Source of the DNA: Streptomyces sp. ISL-10
GTDB lineage: Bacteria; Actinomycetota; Actinomycetes; Streptomycetales; Streptomycetaceae
Assembly (NCBI RefSeq): GCF_018614575.1
Contig: NZ_JAGGOJ010000029.1
Span: 1-64,000, forward strand
Direction: 5' to 3'
DNA length: 64,000 nt
The notes under the pieces were generated by a model. It made no database searches. It was not told the origin of the DNA and saw nothing but the letters and a program-made list of their open reading frames with translations. A program made the translations under genes and the position numbers. Below are positions 51,955 through 59,659 of the stretch, one piece after another. Within the stretch, counting starts at the first letter, position 1. The number at the start of each line of letters is the position of its first letter.

Positions 51955-51965
51955 CCGATGTCAGT

Positions 51966-52011
51966 GGCTCCTGGAACCATGCCTTCGTCAGAGACAGCTG
52001 TATCAGGAGCC
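51966..52011 (+). repeat. Inverted repeat between ISL3 transposase and DUF4259 gene
   Basis: GGCTCCTG (51966-51973) and CAGGAGCC (52004-52011) are perfect 8-bp inverted arms. The right arm contains the AGGAG ribosome site of the following gene (ATG 52016). It may be an element end, or a hairpin that hides the ribosome site in read-through transcripts. Confidence 0.55.
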
Positions 52012-52015
52012 ATGC

Positions 52016-52432
52016 ATGGGAACGTGGGGAACCGGTCCGTTCGACAGCGACCTCGCCGCAGACTTCGTCGATGAACTTGAGGGACTCACCCACCACCAGG
52101 TCATCGACGTGCTGGGGCGGGCATTCCAGCGAGTCACCGACTCGGGAGAGCGCGTCGATGGCGGAGACGGGGCCGAAGCCGTTGCCGCCGGCGCTCTCGT
52201 CGCCAGCACCCTCCCGGACAGCCCCATCGTGATTGACCCCGATGACGGCCCCAGGGAACCGCTGCCCGAACTGCCGGCCTCGCTTCGCGCGTCGGCGAGA
52301 CTCGCACTGGACCGGGTTCTCCGGGACGGATCAGAAATGGCAACCGGCTGGGTGGACAGCGCCGACGCCGCTCAGTGGCGCCAGGAAGTGCAACAGATTC
52401 TCCAAGCACTCGAAACACCCGCTGATCACTAA
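52016..52432 (+). CDS. DUF4259-domain protein
   Basis: 138 residues from ATG 52016. MGTWGTGPFDSDLAADFVDELEG is the diagnostic DUF4259 opening; the rest (AVAAGALVASTLPDSP; LRASARLALDRVLRDGSEMATGWVD) matches the family to the end. DUF4259 proteins are small cytoplasmic proteins with unknown role, sometimes found with immunity-type genes. It sits directly behind an ISL3 transposase. Confidence 0.9.
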   Translation: MGTWGTGPFDSDLAADFVDELEGLTHHQVIDVLGRAFQRVTDSGERVDGGDGAEAVAAGALVASTLPDSPIVIDPDDGPREPLPELPASLRASARLALDRVLRDGSEMATGWVDSADAAQWRQEVQQILQALETPADH

Positions 52433-52879
52433 TCGTGACCGCTTCACGGAAGTCGTGCCAGAACCACTTCACGTGAACGAAGCCAGCACACCGTTCGCGG
52501 CGGCTACCTCTACCTGCTGTATCGCTGTTCCTCATCGTCGGCGACCGGATCCCGACGACCCCGCAGCCGGTGACCCGCTCGCGCCTGCTCCACGACACTG
52601 TGGCATGGATGGGGCCGCCGCCGGCACCAATGATCGCGAGAGCCCGCCGGGGTGGCATCGGTCAATCGACCTATCCACGAGACAGAACTCGACACGCCGT
52701 GTTCGGGCGGCAGTCCGGCCGGGCCGGCCTCGGCAAGTGTCCATCTCACGGGAGCACTCTCGGTCACACCGATCGCTCCTTCCCGCGCCAAGCAGAGCGA
52801 GCGAACGCGGGTGGGGTCTCTTGACCCAATCGGACAAGCTCTAGCAGTCAATCCGCTGACCTCCATCCGTCAGTCACGC
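52433..52879. other. Intergenic, nothing recognised
   Basis: 447 bp after the DUF4259 gene. No domain-like frame, hairpin or transposase piece was found before the fragment that starts near 52880. Confidence 0.45.
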
Positions 52880-53178
52880 GGATGTCGCGCATCGCCCACC
52901 TCCTGGACGGCCTGCCCGTTGAGATCCTCGGTCGGCTCCGCTCCGACCGCGTAATGCGACGGCCGACACCGCCTCGGGTCTACGACCCCAAGGGCGGCCG
53001 CCCAAGCACGGCGGCGCGTTCATCTTCGGCGACCCGATGAGCTGGGGCACGGAACAGGCCGTGACCACTACCGAGACCCGGCTCTAGGGCAAGGCCACCG
53101 CCCAGGCATGGGACCGCCTTCACCCGAGATTGACCCGTCGGGCGGCCTGGCTCGACCACGACGGGCCGCTGCCCATCA
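52880..53178 (+). pseudogene. Transposase fragment with frameshift and stop
   Basis: LLDGLPVEILGRLRSDRVMRRPTPPRVYDPKGGRP is followed, after a 1-base shift, by KHGGAFIFGDPMSWGTEQAVTTTETRL, an in-frame TAG at 53085-53087, and GKATAQAWDRLHPRLTRRAAWLDHDGPLPI. These match the middle of a large Streptomyces transposase family (IS701/NF041680-like). Both ends are missing. Confidence 0.75.
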
Positions 53179-53261
53179 GCTATGAGTATCGTCATGCTCA
53201 CCCCGGCTGCGGCGAGTATCCGTCAGCGGTCGACTTCGAGGTTCGTCAAGACGGGCAGGGC

Positions 53262-53530
53262 GCACAGGAGTTGGGTGGTTCAGGCGGGGTCAGCTCGTCG
53301 CGCCACCGGCGGACGGTGGACTCGGACACGTTGTTGCCGCCGGCCATGTCGGCCAGACGCTGGTCGTGGCGCAGCACGGCCAGGACGATCACCGCGATCC
53401 GGCCGGGCGGGAGGATCCGCCACCAGTACCGTATCGCCTTCGGTTGGCGCCGCAGCAGGCCGGCGAGGTGGTTGACGGTGCTCGTGGACAGCGACAGGCG
53501 GCTGGTAGACAAGCGGGCCGGTGTCCTCGG
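53262..53530 (-). pseudogene. IS5-type transposase N-terminal fragment
   Basis: Minus-strand STSRLSLSTSTVNHLAGLL, IRYWWRILPPGRIAVIVLAVLRHDQRLADMAGGNNVSESTVRRWRDEL (in register) is the HTH-containing N-terminus of Streptomyces IS5/ISH1-type transposases. The DDE part is absent; the translation ends in unrelated PPEPPNSCAP. Confidence 0.7.
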
Positions 53531-53623
53531 CGTGCTCTGTGGTTTGGTCACACATTTCCAACGGCTACCGGAGGAACCCTGGTTACGCCCGTGCTGCACT
53601 GCTGCGGGCGGCAGCGCCCTTGC

Positions 53624-54080
53624 TCACAGGCGGGTGGTGAACCGGCCGTCGGGCAGTTTGCGCAGCCAGCTACGGTCGACCAGTCTGACCAGCTTCCCGC
53701 CCAGAGGCTCCAGCTTGGCCCGCGCGCTGACGTCCACCTCCAGCACTTAGCCGACCTGGCGGGCCATGACCGGTCCCGCGGCCTGCCGCACGGCGGCGAT
53801 GATGCGCTGGTAGTCCGGCGATAGCGTGGGCTCCTCCACGACTGACGAGCCGTGCGGGATCAGCATCACCGCCCGCCCGCCCACCTGCCCAGGCGCTGGC
53901 ACAGCCGAAGCGCTCTCGTCGGCGAGCTGCTCGCAAGCCCATCCGCTCAAGGTCCCGTTCGGCGGCGGCGAGTTCGTCCCGCTCGGCCCGCGCCTCCGCC
54001 AGCTGCTTGGCCAGCTGTTCTTCGAATTCGTCCAGTTCCGCGCGCCGCGCGGTGATCCGTTCCAGCAGCTCGGGATCCAT
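53624..54080 (-). pseudogene. Coiled-coil hypothetical gene with frameshift and stop
   Basis: The ATG at 54080 opens MDPELLERITARRAELDEFEEQLAKQLAEARAERDELAAAERDLERM, a strong coiled coil (positions 1-47). A frameshift near 53940 moves to EQLADESASAVPAPGQVGGRAVMLIP, PDYQRIIAAVRQAAGPVMARQVG. A TAA at 53748-53746 interrupts before VLEVDVSARAKLEPLGGKLVRLVDRSWLRKLPDGRFTTRL. The protein is a hypothetical often next to transposases in Streptomyces; here it is dead. Confidence 0.65.
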
Positions 54081-54360
54081 GCACGGGATCCTAGAAGGCC
54101 ACCCGGTCAGGGCGAGCAGGAACCGGCGAACCGACCGTCGCCTGTCGGCTGATGGAGATGAGACTGAACGATTTGAAGGCCGCCTGCTCTCCGGCGGGCG
54201 AGGAGCGCCGGCCGAAGCCCGGGTCGGCGGTGGCGGCGCAGGAGGACGCCCGCGGCGAGGCACCTGTACGGAAAGGCAGAACGACCAGTCCCGGGGGTTA
54301 CGAGGCCGGCTGATCGGGCGGGATCCTGACGAAAGCCTGGCTCGGCGGAGGGAGCAGCCT
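54081..54360. other. Intergenic, no convincing gene
   Basis: 280 bp. A 53-codon plus-strand frame (54152-54313) is open and hydrophilic, but has no ribosome site or recognisable motif, so I do not call it. Confidence 0.4.
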
Positions 54361-54489
54361 GTGAACTGCCCGAGGTGCGGAGGAACAGCCCAGCAGGGTC
54401 CGAACGGGTCGTGGTCTTGTCCGAACTGTGGGCCCATCAGCGGCAGTACGCCCGCCGCAGCCGCGAGCGCACTACCCTCCACAGAATGA
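54361..54489 (+). CDS. Tiny zinc-ribbon protein (42 aa)
   Basis: GTG 54361 with GGAGGGAG upstream opens 42 codons: NCPRCGGTAQQGPNGSWSCPNCG holds two CxxC knuckles (C3/C6, C20/C23), a complete zinc ribbon, followed by a Ser/Ala tail. The stop overlaps the ATG of the next zinc-ribbon gene by 4 bp, strong support for translation. Function unknown; such ribbons bind nucleic acid or protein partners. Confidence 0.6.
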   Translation: MNCPRCGGTAQQGPNGSWSCPNCGPISGSTPAAAASALPSTE

Positions 54490-54719
54490 GCGCGCCACAG
54501 GAAGCACCCCAGCCGGCCGCCGCAGACGACGGTCCGAAGATCACCCGGACCGACTGCGACCGATGCGGGACTCGGGTCGCGGGAATCGACGGCCGGTACG
54601 CGTGCGGGGTGTGCGGCTGGGTGAACCACTGGTCCGAGGGGCACCGGCCACTACCGCCAGCGGAAGCGGACGTCGACTTCCCCGGCCGGACCGGCGCCGC
54701 CACCCAGCGCGAACGCTGA
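54486..54719 (+). CDS. Small zinc-ribbon protein (77 aa)
   Basis: From ATG 54486 (ATGA overlap): a Pro/Ala-rich N-terminus, then TDCDRCGTRVAGIDGRYACGVCGWVNHWSEG with four cysteines in two CxxC pairs (~25-45), then an acidic Pro-rich end. A second zinc ribbon, translationally coupled to the first, suggests that the two proteins act together. The family is not recognised. Confidence 0.65.
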   Translation: MSAPQEAPQPAAADDGPKITRTDCDRCGTRVAGIDGRYACGVCGWVNHWSEGHRPLPPAEADVDFPGRTGAATQRER

Positions 54720-54842
54720 CCGACTTCAGGCCGCCTGGGCTGCTTTTTCGTTCATGAAACCGCCTGAGTCACCAGCATTGGTTCCAGGGCGTGGCCGATG
54801 GTTGCGGCATCATGCGGGCTTCGAAGGGGCTGCGGCGATGAT

Positions 54843-55325
54843 GTGCGGGTGTTCTATGAAGATCTCAGCGAGTACGACTACCAGGACGAGGATGCGTTCA
54901 CGGACAGGGCGTCCGGGTTCTGCGTTCTCTGGTATCGCCCTGCGTACACCCGCCTGAACATCGGGTGGCTGGAGGCAGGCCGGCCATACCCCAGAGGCGA
55001 GGTCTCGGTGGCCTTCGTGGAGAAGCTGAAGGCTGTCCAGAAGGTCCAGTGGATGAACGTGTGTCTCGGGCAGCACGAGTGCGACCTGTGCCCCGAGGAG
55101 GAAGCACCGGAAGGGAACGGGGAGGTCCGGATCCCCAGCCCGCCCGGGATCGCCTACGCCGCTCCATTCCTGATCACGCACTACGTCACCGCCCACCTTT
55201 ACCGACCGCCTCAGGTCTTCATCGACGCCGTTCTCGCTGTCGACCTCGACACGTGGGCCGCCGCGCGGTGGCCCGACGTCCCCTTTCCCTGGGTCCCGGA
55301 TGACGCGGAACGCATGCTGGAGTAG
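54843..55325 (+). CDS. Hypothetical protein (DUF7919-like)
   Basis: 160 residues from GTG 54843 (GTG 54849 also fits). VFYEDLSEYDYQ opens the protein; LNIGWLEAGRPYPRGEVSVAFVEKL, CLGQHECDLCPEE (three Cys and a His, a potential metal site), GNGEVRIPSPPGIAYAAPFLITHYVTAHLYRPPQVFIDAV are typical of a Streptomyces family I associate with DUF7919. No enzyme motif is visible. The first codons lack a clear ribosome site. Confidence 0.7.
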   Translation: MRVFYEDLSEYDYQDEDAFTDRASGFCVLWYRPAYTRLNIGWLEAGRPYPRGEVSVAFVEKLKAVQKVQWMNVCLGQHECDLCPEEEAPEGNGEVRIPSPPGIAYAAPFLITHYVTAHLYRPPQVFIDAVLAVDLDTWAAARWPDVPFPWVPDDAERMLE

Positions 55326-55339
55326 GAGAGAGGCGTCAG

Positions 55340-55477
55340 GTGCGCAACCGGAGCCGGATCGACGCGACGGTGATTGATCGCATAGTGCGGGTGGCGAAGT
55401 ATGCGAGCCACGCAGGGATGGAATCGGCCTTCCGGCACACGATCCAGAGCATCAAGCCGGAGGCCTACCGAACCTGA
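55340..55477 (+). CDS. Small basic hypothetical protein (45 aa)
   Basis: GTG 55340 with GAGAGAGGCG upstream opens 45 codons: VRNRSRIDATVIDRIVRVAKYASHAG in register, then AFRHTIQSIKPEAYRT. It is helical and basic and may be a remnant of a larger protein. Placed 14 bp after the previous stop, and followed by a hairpin terminator at 55550, it could be the last gene of that transcript. Confidence 0.35.
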   Translation: MRNRSRIDATVIDRIVRVAKYASHAGMESAFRHTIQSIKPEAYRT

Positions 55478-55549
55478 AGCTGGCGAAGTACGCAGCGGCA
55501 CCACCCACCGAGGCCGGCCGGCCAAACTGCAGGTTGCTTGATCTCATAC

Positions 55550-55581
55550 GAAGGCCCCCGCGGAACCGGCGGGGGGCCTTC
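55550..55581 (+). terminator. GC-rich hairpin terminator
   Basis: GAAGGCCCCC-GC and GCGGGGGGCCTTC pair (one bulged base) around GGAACCG. It lies 73 bp after the 45-codon frame and probably ends the plus-strand transcript. Confidence 0.75.
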
Positions 55582-55739
55582 ATGCCTGAGCAGGAGGTTG
55601 TGTCGGAAACCAGACCCGCACTCGACGCCACCCGCTGGTGGGCAGGCGGGGGCGGACAGCCAGGCAGGGGAGCGGGGGAGGGGACCCGAGCCCGATCGGG
55701 GGCCCGTCATCACGCCTGGCTGTACGGGCAGCATCGCTG

Positions 55740-56363
55740 TCAGCAGGCGGGTAAGAGTTTGGTGCCTGCTACCAGAAAGAGCTGGGAGGCTTCGCCGATG
55801 CTCACCCCGTCGATTTCCGCCTCAAACCGGAGTTCTAAGTACGGGCCCATCTCTTCAAGCCCATTTGGCGAAAACTGCACGTTGACCAGCTCGCCGACCG
55901 CCGACTCCAGCCCCTTGGAGGACACGCGGACTCCGGCCCAGCCGTGTTCTCCCTCCTCCCACTTCTTGACCACGTGCTTGCCCGTCTCCGAGCGCTGAAC
56001 GCTCAGAGACGTTACGCGCAATCCAGCCCTCCCCCAGGCCGTGCGGGGCCACATGCAGCGGCAGACCCGCCGACGGGGGTGGAGATGTGCGTGCCGGTGG
56101 GCACGTATCGCGAAGGCGACCTCGGGGATGCCCCGGCGATCCGCAGGCTCGTAGTGCACATTGACATCGGCCCCCGCGGGCCTGCCAGTGGCGTACATGC
56201 GGATCGTGTGCCCCAGGACGCTCGAAAGCTTCAACACGACTTCGCGTGCTCCTTCGTTGCTTGGTTGACCTGCCAGAGTGGTGATGCCAGAGCTGATCAC
56301 CTCCTCAAAGGAAACCTCAGGAACCGCTGGCCGCGGGGCTTCGCATCGCGAGAGTTGGCTCAT
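55740..56363 (-). CDS. Hypothetical protein, frame uncertain in the middle
   Basis: 207 residues from ATG 56363. The N-terminal half (FEEVISSGITTLAGQPSNEGAREVVLKLSSVLGHTIRMYATGRP in register) and C-terminal half (LSVQRSETGKHVVKKWEEGEHGWAGVRVSS, VQFSPNGLEEMGPYLELRFEAEIDGVSIGEASQL) look like one beta-rich protein. Between ~56020 and 56120 this frame becomes His/Arg/Cys-rich noise (HRHAHLHPRRRVCRCMW), while the other two frames give more natural pieces (TGTHISTPVGG, then LHVAPHGLGEGWIARN). Several small compensating indels are possible. Family unknown. Confidence 0.5.
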   Translation of the reverse strand: MSQLSRCEAPRPAVPEVSFEEVISSGITTLAGQPSNEGAREVVLKLSSVLGHTIRMYATGRPAGADVNVHYEPADRRGIPEVAFAIRAHRHAHLHPRRRVCRCMWPRTAWGRAGLRVTSLSVQRSETGKHVVKKWEEGEHGWAGVRVSSKGLESAVGELVNVQFSPNGLEEMGPYLELRFEAEIDGVSIGEASQLFLVAGTKLLPAC

Positions 56364-56741
56364 ACACGCGCCGCGTATCGGCATCGCGATCCAGGCCCAT
56401 GGCCTGTGTGCCGCCCGAGACCGGCCGCTCGGCGCCAACTGCGGCCCGTGGGCGGTCACCTTCAGCGCCGCCCGGCGCTCGCGAAGTTCCTCCAGCTTCT
56501 CGGGGGCCCGGACAAGCCGGCCGCGGACCTGGTGGCGGCGGCGTCCAGCCCCGAGTACCCGCCCGAGCTGATCGAGTCCGCTCCCCGCGCGCCGCCAACC
56601 GAACGCTCCTGCGGGTGTCCGCTGCGGCGGTACGGGGTCGGTCGACCACCACGAGGAGGGCGCCGAACAAGGCTGGCGGCAGCACGGAAGGGGCCGGACA
56701 CCTGCGGTGAGGCGGCACCGAACAGCAGGAGCGCAAGCCGA
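56364..56741. other. Intergenic, nothing recognised
   Basis: About 380 bp of GC-rich sequence upstream of the minus-strand hypothetical and before an inverted repeat. A plus frame (ALAKFLQLLGGPDKPAADLVAAASS) looks somewhat protein-like but has no start or family match. Confidence 0.4.
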
Positions 56742-56817
56742 ACCAGCGCTGGCGTCCGATCCAGCCGGGCGCGTCCGGGTAAACCGGGCGTCGACGTCCG
56801 GCTGGATCAGCGCTGGT
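56742..56817. repeat. Long imperfect inverted repeat beside the P450 gene
   Basis: The left arm ACCAGCGCTG plus GATCCAGCCGG (56742-56768, 6 extra bases inside) is complementary to CCGGCTGGATC-A-GCGCTGGT (56798-56817). A ~29-base loop separates the arms. It is 70 bp beyond the 3' end of the minus-strand P450 and may serve as a terminator, or be an element end. Confidence 0.6.
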
Positions 56818-56888
56818 GAGATGGCCCGCCAGTGGTCCGGTGATGGTGAGTCTTGCCAGCTGACCCGTGGTCCGGCCGTCTTTTTCCG

Positions 56889-58190
56889 TCAGCGTTTCGC
56901 CCTGGTGGGAAGGGCTGGGTGGGCCTTCTGGCCGTCCAGGTGGACCGACAGGCTGGTGAAGCCCTGAAGGGAGATGGAGCGGAGCTGGGCGGGTTCGGCC
57001 GCGAGCTCAAGGCGCGGGAACCGTGTGAAGAGGCAGCGCAGGGCGATCTCGGTTTCGAGCTTCGCCAAACGGGCTCCGAGGCAGTAGTGCGCCCCGTACC
57101 CGAACGCGATGTGCTCCTTGCTCGTGGAACGATGGATGTCGAACTCGTCCGGTCGCTCATGACGTTGTGGATCGCGGCCGGCGGCGACTGTGGCCGCCAG
57201 CACCGCCTCACCCTTGCGTATACGGGTGCCTGCGACGTCCACGTCCGCGGTGGCGTACCTGAGTACGACGTGTCGGATGGGAGGCGAGAAGCGGAGCCCC
57301 TCATCCACCACGCGGCTCCATGCTTCGTCATCGCCCCGGAGTAACTCGGACAGAGCATGTGGGTGCGTCAGCAGGGAATGAACCGTGTTGGTGATGGCGT
57401 TGATCGTCGTCTCGTGCCCGGCAATGAGGATCAGGAACAGTGTTTCGACCAGCTCCTGCTCGCTGAGTCGGTCGCCGTTGTCGTGGGCCTCGATCAGCGC
57501 GGCCGTCAGGTCATCGGCTGGGGCGTTGCGCTTGAAGGCGATGAGCTTGCCCAGTGTGTTGTAGATGTCGGTGACGGCGATCCTGATGTCCGTATCCGGA
57601 TCGCCGCTGTCCTGAGGGATGACGAGCCTGTCGAACTGCTGCCGCAGACCGGATATGGCCGTGTGCGGGACCCCGAGAACCTCGCAGATGACTCGGACGG
57701 GCAGGGGAAACGCGAAGGCCTCGCGAATATCGGTTGGCTCGCCGTGGGTGGCCTCCAATTCATCCAGGAGCTCTTCAGCGATCTCGGTGATGCGAGACCG
57801 GAGAGCCTCGATGGGGGCACGGGTGAAGGCCCCGCTCACCAGGCGGCGCAGTCTGCGGTGGTCGTCGCTTCCCTGGTGCAGCATTGATGCCCCTCGAACC
57901 AGGGCGATGAGCTCCCAGTCGTCCGGCACAGAGCCGTCCTGGAGTGCCGGCCAGTGAGCTGGGTCCTTGGTCAGGTGTTCGTGCCCCAGGACTTCCCGAG
58001 ACGTGCTGAGGTCGGCGGCTGCCCAGGCCGGGACCCCGCCCGGCAACGTCACCGGCACGAGACGGCCCAGGAGGCGAAGTTGCCTCGCTTCCTCCGTCGA
58101 ATTTGCGTCAGGTTTGAGGGAGAAACGGCCGGAAGGGTTCACGAATGCTCCAGAGGTCGGGTAGGACACGTGCAGGGCGGAGCCGCGCAC
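56889..58190 (-). CDS. Cytochrome P450
   Basis: 433 residues from GTG 58190; a later GTG at codon 8 also fits. P450 landmarks are intact: I-helix AGHETT (257-262), K-helix E297xxR300 (EGLRFSPP), FGYGAHYCLGARLA heme loop with Cys370. There is no membrane anchor, so it is a soluble bacterial class I enzyme needing ferredoxin and reductase, neither encoded nearby. The general look is that of CYP105/CYP107-type enzymes that hydroxylate natural products. It is divergent from an MmyB-like regulator, which probably controls it. Confidence 0.93.
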   Translation of the reverse strand: MRGSALHVSYPTSGAFVNPSGRFSLKPDANSTEEARQLRLLGRLVPVTLPGGVPAWAAADLSTSREVLGHEHLTKDPAHWPALQDGSVPDDWELIALVRGASMLHQGSDDHRRLRRLVSGAFTRAPIEALRSRITEIAEELLDELEATHGEPTDIREAFAFPLPVRVICEVLGVPHTAISGLRQQFDRLVIPQDSGDPDTDIRIAVTDIYNTLGKLIAFKRNAPADDLTAALIEAHDNGDRLSEQELVETLFLILIAGHETTINAITNTVHSLLTHPHALSELLRGDDEAWSRVVDEGLRFSPPIRHVVLRYATADVDVAGTRIRKGEAVLAATVAAGRDPQRHERPDEFDIHRSTSKEHIAFGYGAHYCLGARLAKLETEIALRCLFTRFPRLELAAEPAQLRSISLQGFTSLSVHLDGQKAHPALPTRAKR

Positions 58191-58410
58191 GCGTCGCCGG
58201 CGCGAGACTCGATGGGGCGATGGAAGTCACTGTCCTGATCACGTGCAGCAAGCCGTCGCCTTTCTGACCATGGCGGACGCCGCCGGGCGTCGCCAAGGTA
58301 CCGGGCAGTCACGGGCTGACAGGACAGGAGGGGGAAGCCTTTCCTGCTTGGCCGGCTTGAGAGCAAGGCCTTGCGGACCGCGGGGCGGTACGGGCTACGG
58401 GGGAATCAGG

Positions 58411-59337
58411 ATGTCGCACAACCAAAGGACGCTCTCTGATCGAGGCGGAGAGAGGAATTCGGACCACCTGGTACGGGAGATCGTCGACAGTGCGCGCCAG
58501 GCTCTCGGCATGACACGCAAGGGGCTCGCTGAGGCCGTCGGCGTTCATCCCCGGACCCTGCGCAACTGGATGCAGCACCCCTCAAGGCTGACAGGCGAAC
58601 AGATCGAGCGCCTGGCTCGTTCTCTGTGCATGAGCGCAGAGAACGAGGCGAACCTGCGCCTCCTGACGTCACGGAAACCCGCCCCGCTGACGGTTGCCGA
58701 GATCCGGGAACAGCCGGACATGGCGATCTACCGCAGGTTGGTCGACAGCACGTCCTACCCGTCGATGGTCACTGACTACTCGGCGGAGAACATCTACGTC
58801 AACGCGGCTTTCCGGGACCTCTTCGGGAGCGTCACACCGCACGCGTATGCATCGCCGCTGAAGAACGGCCTGACCTACATCCTCTTCCATCCCCAGGCAG
58901 GGGAGGTGCTCGGCAGCGGCGACTACGCCTCGTTCCGCGAGTATTGGCTCATGCCCGCAATGGCGCATTTTCTTGCGGCGTGGCAGCAGCGGCCGGGAGA
59001 CGCCAAGTTGCTGCGTATCAAAGAAGAGATCCTGCGCCGCCCGGAGGTGCGCCGTGCCTATGAGGCGGCCCCCAACTGGATCGTGCGGAGCGGAGACATC
59101 CATGTGAACAGCACGGCTCGCCCATTTCGGGATCCGCGCTCCGGCAGGCTGCGCACGGTGCACATTGTGACGGAGGGGCACCACGGCTACCAGCCGCTCC
59201 CCGTGACGCACACGACGTGGGTTCTCGACGACCTCGAACCCCCTCAGGTCCCTGAGCAGCATGGCCGGCACCAAGAGCCGCCGGCCAGGGGTGAGGAAGC
59301 CAGATGTTCCTGTGGGCCGGGGCAAGCGGCCCCGTAG
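58411..59337 (+). CDS. MmyB-like XRE regulator (MLTR ligand-binding domain), copy 1
   Basis: 308 residues from ATG 58411. HTH at ~22-75 (LVREIVDSARQALGMTRKGLAEAVGVHPRTLRNWMQHPSRLTGEQIERLAR in register), then a PAS-like MLTR domain (~100-275): YRRLVDSTSYPSMVTDYSAENIYVNAAFRDLFG, YILFHPQAGEVLGSGDYASFREYWLMPAMAHFLAAWQQ, VNSTARPFRDPRSGRLRTVHIV. MmyB-type proteins bind fatty-acid-like ligands and, in Streptomyces, control antibiotic or neighbouring oxidoreductase genes. Divergent from the intact P450. The last ~35 residues are a Cys/His/Gly-rich tail. Confidence 0.88.
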   Translation: MSHNQRTLSDRGGERNSDHLVREIVDSARQALGMTRKGLAEAVGVHPRTLRNWMQHPSRLTGEQIERLARSLCMSAENEANLRLLTSRKPAPLTVAEIREQPDMAIYRRLVDSTSYPSMVTDYSAENIYVNAAFRDLFGSVTPHAYASPLKNGLTYILFHPQAGEVLGSGDYASFREYWLMPAMAHFLAAWQQRPGDAKLLRIKEEILRRPEVRRAYEAAPNWIVRSGDIHVNSTARPFRDPRSGRLRTVHIVTEGHHGYQPLPVTHTTWVLDDLEPPQVPEQHGRHQEPPARGEEARCSCGPGQAAP

Positions 59338-59457
59338 GCCCGGGCCGCTCCCCGGATGGGGTGCCAGTCACGGCTGGGTGCCCCCTCCCCCCGATACCCG
59401 CTTACGGCACGCTCCCGCCGCCCGGGCTGCCCGGCCCACGGAGCAACCGCGAGTGCT

Positions 59458-59550
59458 TTGAGGCGTCTGCCGGAGGCCACTGATCCCGCGAGGATGTACG
59501 AGGAACTGCGGCAACAGTACGGGCCTGTTGCTCCCGTGCCCAGCCCCTTC
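59458..59550 (+). pseudogene. P450 N-terminal scrap
   Basis: RLPEATDPARMYEELRQQYGPVAPV resembles the N-terminal A-helix region of Streptomyces P450s (..DP...YE.LR..YGPVAPVEL..). It is cut off on both sides. It is located between the two convergent regulator genes. Confidence 0.45.
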
Positions 59551-59659
59551 CCTCAGCCGTACCGTTGCCGGCCCCAGAGTCCGCCCCACCCTCCGCTGGA
59601 CGGAAGCAGTCCTGGTGGCAGTCGTTGCTGCGGTGATGCAGCGCCTCGGGGAAACAAGC

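Noticed and set aside
50235..52011. Left and right ends of the ISL3 element
   Set aside because: GGCTCG at 50239 and CAGGAGCC ending at 52011 share only five bases and no 8-bp target duplication was seen, so I report only the transposase gene and the inverted repeat.
54152..54313. 53-codon plus-strand frame before the zinc-ribbon genes, possible small peptide precursor
   Set aside because: No ribosome site, no cleavable leader motif, and composition matches background GC-rich frames.
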